Shown: in pieces, positions 29,405-39,350 of the stretch
Position numbering within the stretch: the first letter of the stretch is position 1
How the letters are laid out: every line of letters begins with the position of its first letter
From: Acidobacteriaceae bacterium
GTDB taxonomy: Bacteria > Acidobacteriota > Terriglobia > Terriglobales > Acidobacteriaceae
Length of the DNA: 39,504 bases
NCBI GenBank assembly: GCA_030039675.1
Contig: JASHVE010000086.1
Coordinates: 1-39,504 of the forward strand
Reading direction: 5' to 3'
Translations under genes and position numbers: made by a program
Notes under the pieces: generated by a model
Database searches by the model: none
Told to the model about the DNA's origin: nothing
What the model saw: only the letters and a program-made list of their open reading frames with translations

Positions 29405-29590
29405 ATGCACGATCAGTTCTTAAAACTACAACTCAAGTTCTGGGAATTGATATACGACGAGAATGGCCAGGACTTAGTGGAATACGGTTTGATCGTGACA
29501 GCGATTGCGCTGGCGGCAATTGGCGGCATACAGCATTTTGCTTCAGCGGTCGCAACGCTCTTCAATAACATTGATAATTCCCTTTCGTAA
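29405..29590 (+). CDS. Flp/Fap-type pilin 2
   Basis: DENGQDLVEYGLIVTAIALAAIGGIQHFASAVATLFNNIDNSLS; start at MHDQF preceded by GGAG. Confidence 0.9.
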   Translation: MHDQFLKLQLKFWELIYDENGQDLVEYGLIVTAIALAAIGGIQHFASAVATLFNNIDNSLS

Positions 29591-29626
29591 ATTCCCACGT
29601 CCCTCATTGACTTCCCAATTTATGCT

Positions 29627-29743
29627 TAGAGCGGTTCCACAGTTGATGTGCCCTTGCCGAAGCCGCGGAAGGTGGGATTTTCTTGCGGAAAATGCCACTT
29701 TGCAGCAGTGGTTTCGGGATATAGCAACTGTGAAACCGCTGTG
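29627..29743. repeat. Palindromic element, subfamily B copy 4
   Basis: AGCGGTTCCACAGTTG ... CAACTGTGAAACCGCT; inner hairpin with one unpaired change (GTGGgATTTTC). Confidence 0.92.
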
Positions 29744-29820
29744 GGCGAATACGGGTGGAATTCAGCATCCTCCGCGTTGCCAGTAGCGTAAACTTGCAAT
29801 GTTCCTAAAAACGCACTGAC

Positions 29821-31572
29821 ATGCTGCCGCCTTCTCCATCTGAGAGCACCGGCTCGCTGCTGATTGTTGAATGCGGCTTAACGGCGATCGCCACAGCATG
29901 CTCGTTTGCATGGCCAACGCTCGGCGCCAGATGGTTTGCGCGGATCGAGCGGCCGTTTGGGCGGCTGGCGCAGCGGAAAAAGGTTTCTATTTTTGTGGTG
30001 GGTCTGAGCGTCCTGGTTCTGCGCCTGGCACTTCTCCCTCTTTACCCGATCCCGATTCCGTTTGTTACAGATGATTTCAGCTTCCTGCTGGCTGGCGAGA
30101 CCTTCGCGCTGGGCCGGCTGACGAATCCCACGCCCGCGATGTGGACGCACTTTGAGAGCATCCACATCACAATGAAGCCGACCTACATGTCGATGTACTT
30201 CCCCGGGCAGGGGCTGATTCTGGCGGCGGGCCAGGTGTTGCTGGGCAATCCATGGTACGGGGTTCTGATCGTCAGCGCGCTGATGTGCGCCGCGCTCTGC
30301 TGGATGCTGCAGGCATGGCTGCCTCCGAAGTGGGCCCTGTTGGGCGGGTTGATGGCAGTGCTGCGGCTGGGCGTGTTCAGTTGCTGGACCAATACCTATC
30401 ACGCAGCCGGCTCGCTTGCAGCGCTGGGTGGCGCGCTGGTGCTTGGCGCATTACCGCGTCTTAAGAAGACGGCGCGGATGCGCTATGGCGTCCTGCTGGC
30501 GCTGGGCGCTGCCATTCTGGCTCTCACACGCGCCTACGAAGGGCTTTTGCTGTGCCTGCCGGCTGCCGTGGAGCTGGGACGCTGGCTGCTGCGTGGAAAA
30601 AACCTGCCGAGTACCGCGGTACTGGCGCGGCGCGCCGTTCTGCCGCTGGCCATCCTGATCACGGCAGGATCGTGGCTGGCGCTTTATGATTACCGGGCGT
30701 TTGGAAGTCCGACGACGCTGCCCTACACGGTGGACCGGAATACCTATGCCGTTACGCCGTATTTTGTCTGGCAGCATCAGCGGCCCACTCCCGCATACCG
30801 GCACGCGGTGATGCGGCAGTTCTACATGGATACGGAGTACGCGTTTTTCAAACAACTCCACAGCTGGAAAGGATTTATTCCACAGACGCTGATCAAGATC
30901 CAGTTTTCCGCGCAGTTTTATATCAGTTTTTCTCTGCTGCTACCGCTGATCATGCTGCGGCGAGCCTTTCTTGACCGGCGCATCCGCTTTTTGACGATCA
31001 CGATCGTGGTCATGGTGGCGGGACTGCTGATCGAGATCTATCTGCTGCCTCACTATGTGGCGCCTTTCACGGCGGCGTTTTATGCGATTGGTCTGCAGGC
31101 GATGCGGCATCTGAGGGTATGGAAGCCGGAGGGGAAGCCGGTGGGGCTCGAGTTGACACGAATGACCATTGCTGTGTGCGTTGTCCTGGCCGGAGTGCGT
31201 GTCTTTGCGCGGCCGCTGCACATCGCTCCGCCGGAGTTGCCGGTGAATAACTGGAACTGCACCTGGTTCGGTCCGGAGCACTACGGTGTGGAGCGGGCGC
31301 AGATCGAGTCGGAGCTGGAGAAGATGCCCGGCCAGCAATTGGCTATTGTGCGCTATGGCAAGGGTCATAACACCCTGAACGAGTGGGTCTATAACCAGCC
31401 GGATATCGATGGTTCCAAAGTCGTATGGGCTCGAGAGATGGATCCGGTGGATAATATGGAACTAATCCATTACTACGCCCACAGGAAGGTGTGGCTGGTT
31501 GAGCCGGATACGATTCCGGCCAGGGTGTCGCCCTATCCGGTACCGGGGATGACAAACGGAGCCATGCGCTAA
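29821..31572 (+). CDS. Polytopic membrane protein, GT39/ArnT-like (putative glycosyltransferase)
   Basis: 583 aa, many TM segments, FVTDDFSFLLAGETFALGRLTNPTP acidic loop; close paralog at 32881..34632. Confidence 0.65.
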   Translation: MLPPSPSESTGSLLIVECGLTAIATACSFAWPTLGARWFARIERPFGRLAQRKKVSIFVVGLSVLVLRLALLPLYPIPIPFVTDDFSFLLAGETFALGRLTNPTPAMWTHFESIHITMKPTYMSMYFPGQGLILAAGQVLLGNPWYGVLIVSALMCAALCWMLQAWLPPKWALLGGLMAVLRLGVFSCWTNTYHAAGSLAALGGALVLGALPRLKKTARMRYGVLLALGAAILALTRAYEGLLLCLPAAVELGRWLLRGKNLPSTAVLARRAVLPLAILITAGSWLALYDYRAFGSPTTLPYTVDRNTYAVTPYFVWQHQRPTPAYRHAVMRQFYMDTEYAFFKQLHSWKGFIPQTLIKIQFSAQFYISFSLLLPLIMLRRAFLDRRIRFLTITIVVMVAGLLIEIYLLPHYVAPFTAAFYAIGLQAMRHLRVWKPEGKPVGLELTRMTIAVCVVLAGVRVFARPLHIAPPELPVNNWNCTWFGPEHYGVERAQIESELEKMPGQQLAIVRYGKGHNTLNEWVYNQPDIDGSKVVWAREMDPVDNMELIHYYAHRKVWLVEPDTIPARVSPYPVPGMTNGAMR

Positions 31573-31742
31573 GCCGACGACTGTGTTGGACCGGCGAGGG
31601 GTCTTCCGGCAAAGTTGTGCGCTGTATCACAAGAGAGGAAACGCGACGTATGATCGTGCCTCGTGGACCTGACTGTGAATCCCGGCTTGTGGAGGCCGAT
31701 GGCGCAGTTGCGCTCCCTCTCGCAGGGCAAGGTATCTTGCCA

Positions 31743-32735
31743 ATGAGCAAGAGTGCGCAGGCAGTGTGGCTCCGGCTTCGACCTTTGGGCAGGCCCGGCT
31801 TCCAACTTCTGATGGTTTACCTCGGTGTGGCTGCCGTGGTTGCTTCTGTGCTGGGTTGCTGGCTCACTGCCACTCAGGTCCCGAATGCGGCGAGTCTTGC
31901 ACTTGGCGCCGGCATCGCGCTTACGGCGATACTGCCGCTTCTTTTCTACATTGGAACTGCCGGAAAGCGATATCTGCGAGACGCGGCCTTCACAATTCTA
32001 TGGGTCATTTTCTGTTCGTTCATCCTTGGATTTCCGGTTACAGTCGCGTCCAGGCTGGGAATGGGGATTAACTTGCAGGACGCGCGTTTTGTGCAATGGG
32101 ACCACTGGCTTGGCATCAATGTTCCAGCCATTGCCGGATGGGCGTCGCATCATTGGTTGGGGAACATCGCGAACAAGAGTTATGCGTGGCTCTTCCCGTT
32201 CATGCAGGTTGCAATCTTTCTGCCCATTCTGGCCGGCGAGCTGAAATACACGCAGAAATTCGTTCTCGCCAATATGATGTCTTTCTTTTTGGGTATTCCT
32301 GTATTCGCCATGTTTCCGGCGATCGGGCCGTGGTTTGGCTACCATCTCGCTGCGAGACCGGATCAGGCAGCTTGCCAGGCATTGATCTTTCTCATGCGGA
32401 CTCCCGGACCGTATGTCTACCAATATCCGGCGGGGGCCATCTGTTTTCCTTCCTTTCACGTGGTGTGGGCGATTCTCTGTGTCCAGGCTTTGTGGTGGGT
32501 TCGCCCGTTGCGCATTCCCGTTTCGGCGTTTTGCGGACTGATCATTTTCTCGACGATGACCGTCGACAACCATTATTTTTGCGATGTGCTGGCCGGGATA
32601 GCGCTCGCTGCCGCTGCTCTCGTTTTGACGAACCGCCTGGTCGACTGGAATGCGCCCGACGCTGGTTCACCCAGTCGTTCAGGGCCCTCCAAGACAGAAA
32701 CGATTTCTCTGCCAGCCGGTGAAGCGATCGTCTGA
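31743..32735 (+). CDS. PAP2-superfamily membrane phosphatase/phosphotransferase
   Basis: ICFPSFHVVWAILCVQAL and DNHYFCDVLAGIALA catalytic motifs; ORF opens at 31617, ATG at 31743 preferred. Confidence 0.75.
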   Translation: MSKSAQAVWLRLRPLGRPGFQLLMVYLGVAAVVASVLGCWLTATQVPNAASLALGAGIALTAILPLLFYIGTAGKRYLRDAAFTILWVIFCSFILGFPVTVASRLGMGINLQDARFVQWDHWLGINVPAIAGWASHHWLGNIANKSYAWLFPFMQVAIFLPILAGELKYTQKFVLANMMSFFLGIPVFAMFPAIGPWFGYHLAARPDQAACQALIFLMRTPGPYVYQYPAGAICFPSFHVVWAILCVQALWWVRPLRIPVSAFCGLIIFSTMTVDNHYFCDVLAGIALAAAALVLTNRLVDWNAPDAGSPSRSGPSKTETISLPAGEAIV

Positions 32736-32880
32736 GAGGGAGCCCGGCGCAACGGCCCCAAGCCGCGGCAATTCCACAGATGCCGATGGCTCCGCCGATG
32801 TTCTTATCAGGGCGCGGACCAATCACGGGTCAGGAGTTTGCGCCATGATCCAATCTGCCTGGAGTCTGAACTGAGAAGTC

Positions 32881-34632
32881 ATGTTACTGCCTTCCGCTAC
32901 GGGATCAAATCAGACATTACAGATTCTTGAGCTCGGCCTTACCACGATCACGATTACCGCCGCATTCGCGTGGCCCGAGCTTGGCGCGAACGTGTTCCGG
33001 CGCGTCGAGGGTGCTCTCGGCGCGTTGGCGCGCAGAAAAAGGCTTGCGGCTGCCTCGGTTGGTTTGTGCGTGCTGGCGTTTCGGCTGGCCATCCTTCCTC
33101 TTTACCCGGTACCTCTTCCTTTTGTTCCCGACGACTTCAGTTTCCTGCTCGCGGCGGACACCTTCGTCCATGGCCGGCTGGCAAATCCGACGCCTGTGAT
33201 GTGGACGCATTTCGAAAGCATCCATATCACGATGCAGCCTACGTATACGTCCATGTACTTCCCGGGACAAGGCCTGCTGCTTGCGGCGAGCAAGCTGTTG
33301 CTGGGCAACCCGTGGTATGGTGTATTGCTTGCCAGCGCACTGATGTGCGCGGCGATCTGCTGGGCGCTGCAAGCGTGGCTGCCGCCGGGCTGGGCGCTGC
33401 TCGGCGGCAGCATTGCAGTCCTGCGTCTGGGGATTTTCAGCTGTTGGACGAATACGTACCACACGGCAGGATCTCTAAGCGCCTTGGGTGGAGCGCTGAT
33501 ACTGGGCGCACTTCCGCGACTGATGAGGACAGGCCGCTTTCGCTACGGCCTGCTCATGGGAATTGGAATCAGCATTCTGATTTTGACCCGGCCTTCCGAA
33601 GGGCTTCTGCTTTGTATTCCGGTCGCATTTGTACTGGGCCGATGGCTGATCAAAGGAAAGAACAGGCCAGCGGCGGGTTCTCTGGCGCGGCGCGCGGCTT
33701 TGCCGCTGGCCATAGTGGCCTGCACCATAGGCTGGCTTGGGTATTACGATTACCGGGCGTTTGGCTGTGCCACCACGCCGCCATACACCATCGATCGGAA
33801 TACCTATGCGGTTACGCCTTATTATGTTTGGCAGCCGCCGCGGCCGGTTCCGCATTACAGGCACCAGGTGATGCAGCATTTTTATACATATACGGAGTAC
33901 GAGTTTTACTCGAAAATCCGCACCTTTCCCGGGTTTCTATCTCAAACCCTGCTGAAATTTGTGATCGCGGTCCTGTTTTTTTCCTGTTGCCCGCTATTGT
34001 TTCCGCTCATTATGCTGCGCCGGGTCTTGATGGACCGCCGCATTCGCTTTCTTGTCATTTGCGGATTAGCTTCGTTTGTTGGGTTGATTGTCGAGATCTA
34101 CCTTGAGCCGTATTACATTGCCCCATTTACGGTGGCCTACTATGCTATCGGGTTGCAGGCCATGCGGCACCTTCGGGTTTGGAAACCCGAGGACAGGCCT
34201 GTTGGGCGAGGGATACTGCGTCTAACCGTCGTCCTCTGTATTGTGCTGGCAGGTCTGCGCCTGTTCGCGCAGCAACTCGATCTATCCGTTGCGGAGTGGC
34301 CGCCCAACAACTGGAATCTTACCTGGTATGGTCCTGAACATTACGGGGTGGAACGAGCTCAGATCGAATCCAGGCTGGAACAGCTCCCGGGCCCGCAGTT
34401 GGCCATTGTCCGCTATGGACCCAAGCACGAAAGCCTCGATGAGTGGGTTTACAATGGCGCGGACATCGATGGCTCCAAAGTCGTATGGGCAAGAGAGATG
34501 GATCCGGTAGATAATGAAGAGCTAATCCACCACTACGCCAACCGGAAGGTGTGGCTGGTTGAGCCGGACGCGATCCCGGCGAAGGTTTCGCCTTATCCAA
34601 CGCCTGACACGGCGGAAGTTGCGGCGCATTAA
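32881..34632 (+). CDS. Polytopic membrane protein, GT39/ArnT-like, paralog of 29821..31572
   Basis: 583 aa, FVPDDFSFLLAADTFVHGRLANPTPVMWTHFESIHITMQPTYTSMYFPGQGL aligns nearly throughout with the first paralog. Confidence 0.65.
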   Translation: MLLPSATGSNQTLQILELGLTTITITAAFAWPELGANVFRRVEGALGALARRKRLAAASVGLCVLAFRLAILPLYPVPLPFVPDDFSFLLAADTFVHGRLANPTPVMWTHFESIHITMQPTYTSMYFPGQGLLLAASKLLLGNPWYGVLLASALMCAAICWALQAWLPPGWALLGGSIAVLRLGIFSCWTNTYHTAGSLSALGGALILGALPRLMRTGRFRYGLLMGIGISILILTRPSEGLLLCIPVAFVLGRWLIKGKNRPAAGSLARRAALPLAIVACTIGWLGYYDYRAFGCATTPPYTIDRNTYAVTPYYVWQPPRPVPHYRHQVMQHFYTYTEYEFYSKIRTFPGFLSQTLLKFVIAVLFFSCCPLLFPLIMLRRVLMDRRIRFLVICGLASFVGLIVEIYLEPYYIAPFTVAYYAIGLQAMRHLRVWKPEDRPVGRGILRLTVVLCIVLAGLRLFAQQLDLSVAEWPPNNWNLTWYGPEHYGVERAQIESRLEQLPGPQLAIVRYGPKHESLDEWVYNGADIDGSKVVWAREMDPVDNEELIHHYANRKVWLVEPDAIPAKVSPYPTPDTAEVAAH

Positions 34633-34683
34633 GCCGGTTGTGTTGGTGGGGTGTGAGCTGATGGTGATTCAGGAGTTTGAGCC

Positions 34684-35472
34684 ATGATCAACGGAAAACG
34701 GGTTGCCGTGGTGATGCCGGCCTATAACGCGGAAAAGACGCTCGAGCGCACAGTCGCCGAGCTTACCGACGTGGTAGACATCAAGATTCTGGTCGATGAT
34801 TCGAGCAAGGACCGGACGGCGGAGTTGTCGCGTAGGCTCGGCGTACAGACGTTCGTCCATGACACCAACTACGGTTACGGACGCAACCAGCAGACCTGCT
34901 ACCGCGAGGCGCTGGCTGCCGGCGCAGACATCGTCGTGATGGTGCACCCGGACTACCAATACACTCCGTTGCTGGTTCCGGCCATGGCGGGCATGATCGC
35001 CAGCGGCGTGTACGATATGGTGCTGGCGTCGCGCATCCTGGGCCGCGGGGCGCTGAAGGGCGGCATGCCGCTCTACAAGTATGTCTTCAACCGCATGCTG
35101 ACGGCGTTTCAAAACCTGTTTCTGGGCGTAAAGCTCTCGGAGTATCACACGGGGTTCCGCGCCTTCTCGCGGGAGCTTCTGGAGGCGCTGCCGCTGCTTG
35201 AAAACTCCGACGATTTTGTCTTCGACAACCAGATGATTGCGCAGGCCGTGATGTTCGGCTTCGAGATCGGCGAGATTTCGTGCCCGACGAAATACTTTGA
35301 AGAAGCCTCTTCCATCAACTTCCGGCGCAGCGTGAAATACGGCCTGGGCGTGCTGGCCACGACCGCCGGATTTGTGGCGCACAAGCTGAGAATCCGTCGA
35401 TCACCGCGGTATGGCGCTACAGGCCGAAAAGTTTCACAGCAGTACTACTCCGGGACCGAGCGTGTGGCCTGA
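34684..35472 (+). CDS. Family 2 glycosyltransferase (dolichyl-phosphate mannose synthase-like)
   Basis: KRVAVVMPAYNAEKTLERTVAEL, DIKILVDDSSKDRTAELSRRLG, YQYTPLLVPAMAGMIASGVYDMVLASR. Confidence 0.88.
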   Translation: MINGKRVAVVMPAYNAEKTLERTVAELTDVVDIKILVDDSSKDRTAELSRRLGVQTFVHDTNYGYGRNQQTCYREALAAGADIVVMVHPDYQYTPLLVPAMAGMIASGVYDMVLASRILGRGALKGGMPLYKYVFNRMLTAFQNLFLGVKLSEYHTGFRAFSRELLEALPLLENSDDFVFDNQMIAQAVMFGFEIGEISCPTKYFEEASSINFRRSVKYGLGVLATTAGFVAHKLRIRRSPRYGATGRKVSQQYYSGTERVA

Positions 35473-36526
35473 CGTTGCGCGTCGCAGCGAAGGCCGTGTC
35501 CCGGTGCTCGATGGCTGGCGCAGCATCGCCATTTTGCTGGTGTTGTTTGAGCACATTGGCACGAGCCTAGCCGGCCGCTACACCGCGCCGTGGAGGCAAA
35601 CCGGACAGCACGGCGTTACCCTCTTCTTTGTACTCAGCGGCTTTCTGATCGCTTCCAGGCTGGCGGAAGGCCCCATCGACCTGAAGCGCTTTTATCTCCG
35701 GCGCTTCTTCCGCCTGATGCCGGTTGCATGGGCCTATCTTGCTGCTCTTGTACTCTTCGATCTACTCGCCAATGCGCATTTCACATCACTTAGAGAAGTG
35801 TGTGCGTGCCTCTTCTTTTATCGCAACTTCATCTCCGTTGGTGGCGGCGGAGCGATGGCCGGGCACTCCTGGTCGCTGTCGATCGAAGAGCAGTTCTACG
35901 TGGCGTGGCCCTGTCTGTTACGTTTCGCCGGTCCGTGCAGGGGAGGCTGGTTTGCCGCGGCGGGGGCCCTTGTGTGCGCCTGGTTCCGGCTGATGCACTG
36001 GAGCTTCTACAACCGGCAATGGTACGCGTTCCACACTGAAGTGCGCGCCGACGCGCTGCTGATCGGCTGCCTGTTCGCACCTTTGCTCGGCAACCCCAGG
36101 GTTCGGTCTTTCGCCGCGAAGCAGTCAGAATGCTGGACACTTCCAGCTCTGTCACTGCTGCTCTTCTGCATTGCCTGCTACCACTGGCTGCCGCCGCTGT
36201 TTGAGAGCCTCACTATCGGCTGCCTGGTTGCAGCATCGGCTGTGCATCCTCGTTGGCTCATGGCGCGATCCCTTTCGTGGCGGCCACTCACCTGGCTGGG
36301 AACGGTCTCGTATAGCATCTACGTCTGGCAACAGGTCTTTCTTTCGCATTACGCGGCAAGGACCGTCGTGATCAAGATGATGTGCCTGATGCCGCTGTTC
36401 GCGCTCGGCAGCTACTACCTCATCGAGCGGCGGGCAACACGCTTCGGTTATCGGATTACGAGTGCGCGCGGTGCGCATGCTGCGGAAGTGGATGGAGCCC
36501 TGGTCGCGGCGCAGGAAACGGCTTAA
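35411..36526 (+). CDS. Acyltransferase 3 (AT3/OafA-like)
   Basis: LDGWRSIAILLVLFEHIG, QHGVTLFFVLSGFLIASRL, GHSWSLSIEEQFYVAWP; overlaps the GT2 3' end. Confidence 0.87.
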   Translation: MALQAEKFHSSTTPGPSVWPDVARRSEGRVPVLDGWRSIAILLVLFEHIGTSLAGRYTAPWRQTGQHGVTLFFVLSGFLIASRLAEGPIDLKRFYLRRFFRLMPVAWAYLAALVLFDLLANAHFTSLREVCACLFFYRNFISVGGGGAMAGHSWSLSIEEQFYVAWPCLLRFAGPCRGGWFAAAGALVCAWFRLMHWSFYNRQWYAFHTEVRADALLIGCLFAPLLGNPRVRSFAAKQSECWTLPALSLLLFCIACYHWLPPLFESLTIGCLVAASAVHPRWLMARSLSWRPLTWLGTVSYSIYVWQQVFLSHYAARTVVIKMMCLMPLFALGSYYLIERRATRFGYRITSARGAHAAEVDGALVAAQETA

Positions 36527-36622
36527 GGCGATTTCCGACCATAGCGGGTGCCCGTCAATCCGCGTCGAAGCGAGCATGCGCCAGCCGCTGCCGCGACGGC
36601 GGTATACTTGCGCCGGGGCGGA

Positions 36623-39115
36623 ATGCGCGTGGATATTCCGTTTTTTGTCTTCATGTTGCGTTGTGAACACGCAAAGCGGACCGTCGTTGGTCTGCTGTTT
36701 CTCCTTTGTGTCCCGGTGGTGACGGGGCAGCCGCTTACCGCCCATGCGCCTGCTGTGCTGACGGCTGTGGATGAGAACGGCGTGGCGGTTGCCGGCGCGC
36801 AGATCACGATTCTCGAACCAGGACTCGGACCTGTGCAGTTGTGGACGGACTACGCGGGCCGCTGCTCGTTTACGCCGCGGCAAAGCGCGCCGTATCAGGT
36901 GCGTGCTGAAATGCCGGGGTTTTATCGGGCCGAGGAGAGCGGCATCGATGTGCGCCAGAGCAACCTGAAGATCGTGCTGCTGCACGAACAGATTGTGCGC
37001 GAGCAGGTGAATGTGACGGCATCCACGCCGGGCATCGATATTGAGCAGCCTTCCGACCAGATGACGATGAACACGCCGGAGATCGTCAACATTCCCTACC
37101 AGACCTCGCGCGACATTCGCTATCTTCTGCCCTACAACCCCGGCGTGGTGCAGGATGCTTCGGAGCAGGTTCATGTGGCCGGGTCAGAGACGTGGGAGAC
37201 GCTGGATACACTGGATGGTTTCGACATCCGCTCGCCGGAAGAAGGGACGCTGGACATGCGCGTGAGCGCCGATGCGGTGCGATCGGTCGACGTGGAGACG
37301 ACGCGGTATCCGGTAGAGTTCGGGCGTGCGACAGGCGGCGTGGTGGCTTTTTACACGGGGATGGGCGACAACAAATTCCGCTTCAATGCGACGAACTTTA
37401 TCCCTTCGCTCCGCGACGTGAACGGAATCCGCTTCGACAAATTTGTGCCGCGGTTCACTTTTTCCGGACCGCTGGAACGCAACCGGACCTGGTTTTACGA
37501 CGGGCTGGAGACCGAATACGACAACATTTATATTTCCGAGCTTCCGGCGAACGCCGATACCGACTCTCTGTTACGCGGCAGCAATCTTTTCAAGATTCAG
37601 TCGAACCTGACGCAGGCTGACATTCTGACGGCAGGATTGCTGTTCAACGATTACCATTCGCCGTATGACGGGATCTCGGCGCTTACTTCGCAACAGAGCA
37701 CGACGAATCGCGACATCATCGCATGGCTGCCTTATGTGCGCAATCAATGGAGCTTTGGAGGGGGAGCGCTGCTGGACGTCGGCGTAGGCGTGATGCGCTT
37801 CCGCGATGGCCACGAGCCGCACGGTGACGCGCCCTACGAAATTACGCCGGAGATCGCGCAGGGGAGCTATTTTGAAAATCTCACCGGGCGTTCGCAGCGC
37901 GTGGAAGGTACCGCGGCGCTGTATCTGCCGGCGCGGCACTGGGCGGGAATGCACGATGTGAAGATGGGCGTCGACCTGGATCACATTGGCTACAACCAGG
38001 ACCAGGTGCGCATGCCGGTGAATTATCTGCGTGAGAATGGAAAGCTTGACCGGCAGAGCGTTTTCGCGCCGGCGGCGCCGTTCGCGCTGCATAACGGCGA
38101 GGTGGGCGCATATGCGGAAGACCGCTGGCAGATGAGGAAGGATCTGCTGGTTGAGCCCGGATTGCGCTTCGACTGGGATGAGATCATCCGGCGGCCGCTT
38201 GTGTCACCGCGTCTTGCAGCGGTGTATGCGCCGGAGGGAACCAAGATCTCGGCGGGCATCGGGCTTTACTACGAGCACACGCAGCTTGCGTATTTCGCGC
38301 AGACATTCGCGGGAGTGCGCTACGACACGTATTACGAACCGGATGGGATGACTCCGGTTGGGCCGGCGCAGGAGACCGAGTTTACTGCGAAGGACGGATT
38401 GCTTCACGAGCCGCGAGCGTTGAACTGGAGCCTGGGGATCGAGCGAAAGCTGCCATGGGAGCTTCTGGCAGGCGCGAACTTTCTCGAAAAGCGGACCAGC
38501 AATGTGTTCACGTTTGCGAATCAGAGCGGGCCCGCTGAGTTGTCGGGGGATTATCTGCTCACGAACGGGCGGCAGGACCACTACGATTCATTCGAGGTGC
38601 ACGCGCGGCGGGTGTTTGCGAATGAGTACACGATTTTTGTTTCCTACATGCACTCCTCGGCGCATACCGATGCCGCGCTCGAGTATCTGCCTACGCCTTC
38701 GCCGCTGGGAGCGCAGCAGAGCGGACCGCTGCCATGGGATACGCCGAACCGCATTCTGTCATGGGGCTGGCTGCCGGTGCCAGTTGCGAAGCTGCACAAG
38801 CGATGGGATCTTGTGTATCTGTTCGATCGCCACACGGGGTTCCCCTACACGTCAGTCAATGCGGCGCAGCAGGTGGTGGGTGCGGCGGGGTCGCGGCGGT
38901 TTCCGGAGTATGTCAACTTCAGTCCCGGGCTGGAGTGGAAGTTTCATTTTCACGGCGCCTATTATGGATTGCGTGGCGTGATGGAGAACGCGACGGACAG
39001 CACGAATCCGGTAGTGGTGAATAGCGTCATCGATTCGCCGCAGTACGGAACCTTCAGCGAGCCGGAGGGGCGCGCATTTACGGCACGCATCCGGCTGATT
39101 GGTTCATCGAAGTAG
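36623..39115 (+). CDS. TonB-dependent receptor with N-terminal carboxypeptidase-regulatory-like domain
   Basis: TAVDENGVAVAGAQITILEPG; YPVEFGRATGGVVAFYTG; DRWQMRKDLLVEPGLRFDWDEI outer-membrane barrel features. Confidence 0.87.
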   Translation: MRVDIPFFVFMLRCEHAKRTVVGLLFLLCVPVVTGQPLTAHAPAVLTAVDENGVAVAGAQITILEPGLGPVQLWTDYAGRCSFTPRQSAPYQVRAEMPGFYRAEESGIDVRQSNLKIVLLHEQIVREQVNVTASTPGIDIEQPSDQMTMNTPEIVNIPYQTSRDIRYLLPYNPGVVQDASEQVHVAGSETWETLDTLDGFDIRSPEEGTLDMRVSADAVRSVDVETTRYPVEFGRATGGVVAFYTGMGDNKFRFNATNFIPSLRDVNGIRFDKFVPRFTFSGPLERNRTWFYDGLETEYDNIYISELPANADTDSLLRGSNLFKIQSNLTQADILTAGLLFNDYHSPYDGISALTSQQSTTNRDIIAWLPYVRNQWSFGGGALLDVGVGVMRFRDGHEPHGDAPYEITPEIAQGSYFENLTGRSQRVEGTAALYLPARHWAGMHDVKMGVDLDHIGYNQDQVRMPVNYLRENGKLDRQSVFAPAAPFALHNGEVGAYAEDRWQMRKDLLVEPGLRFDWDEIIRRPLVSPRLAAVYAPEGTKISAGIGLYYEHTQLAYFAQTFAGVRYDTYYEPDGMTPVGPAQETEFTAKDGLLHEPRALNWSLGIERKLPWELLAGANFLEKRTSNVFTFANQSGPAELSGDYLLTNGRQDHYDSFEVHARRVFANEYTIFVSYMHSSAHTDAALEYLPTPSPLGAQQSGPLPWDTPNRILSWGWLPVPVAKLHKRWDLVYLFDRHTGFPYTSVNAAQQVVGAAGSRRFPEYVNFSPGLEWKFHFHGAYYGLRGVMENATDSTNPVVVNSVIDSPQYGTFSEPEGRAFTARIRLIGSSK

Positions 39116-39125
39116 AGGAGCCCCG

Positions 39126-39350
39126 ATGAATGAGTTGGGCAAAATACTGCTGGGGCTGGGGCTGCTGCTCGCGTGCATCGGCGCAATTGTGCTGATCGCA
39201 GGTCGGGTCGGTTTGCCGTTGGGTCGCTTGCCCGGCGATTTCGGTTACAGGGGCAAGCGGGTTTCCTTTTACTTTCCGCTGGGCACATCGCTGCTGTTCA
39301 GTGTTTTGCTGAGTGTTCTCTTTTATCTCATCTCGCGTTTTCGCCGTTAA
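39126..39350 (+). CDS. DUF2905 family membrane protein
   Basis: MNELGKILLGLGLLLACIGAIVLIAGRVGLPLGRLPGDFGYRGKRVSFYFPLGTSLLFSVLLSVLFYLISRF. Confidence 0.9.
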   Translation: MNELGKILLGLGLLLACIGAIVLIAGRVGLPLGRLPGDFGYRGKRVSFYFPLGTSLLFSVLLSVLFYLISRFRR

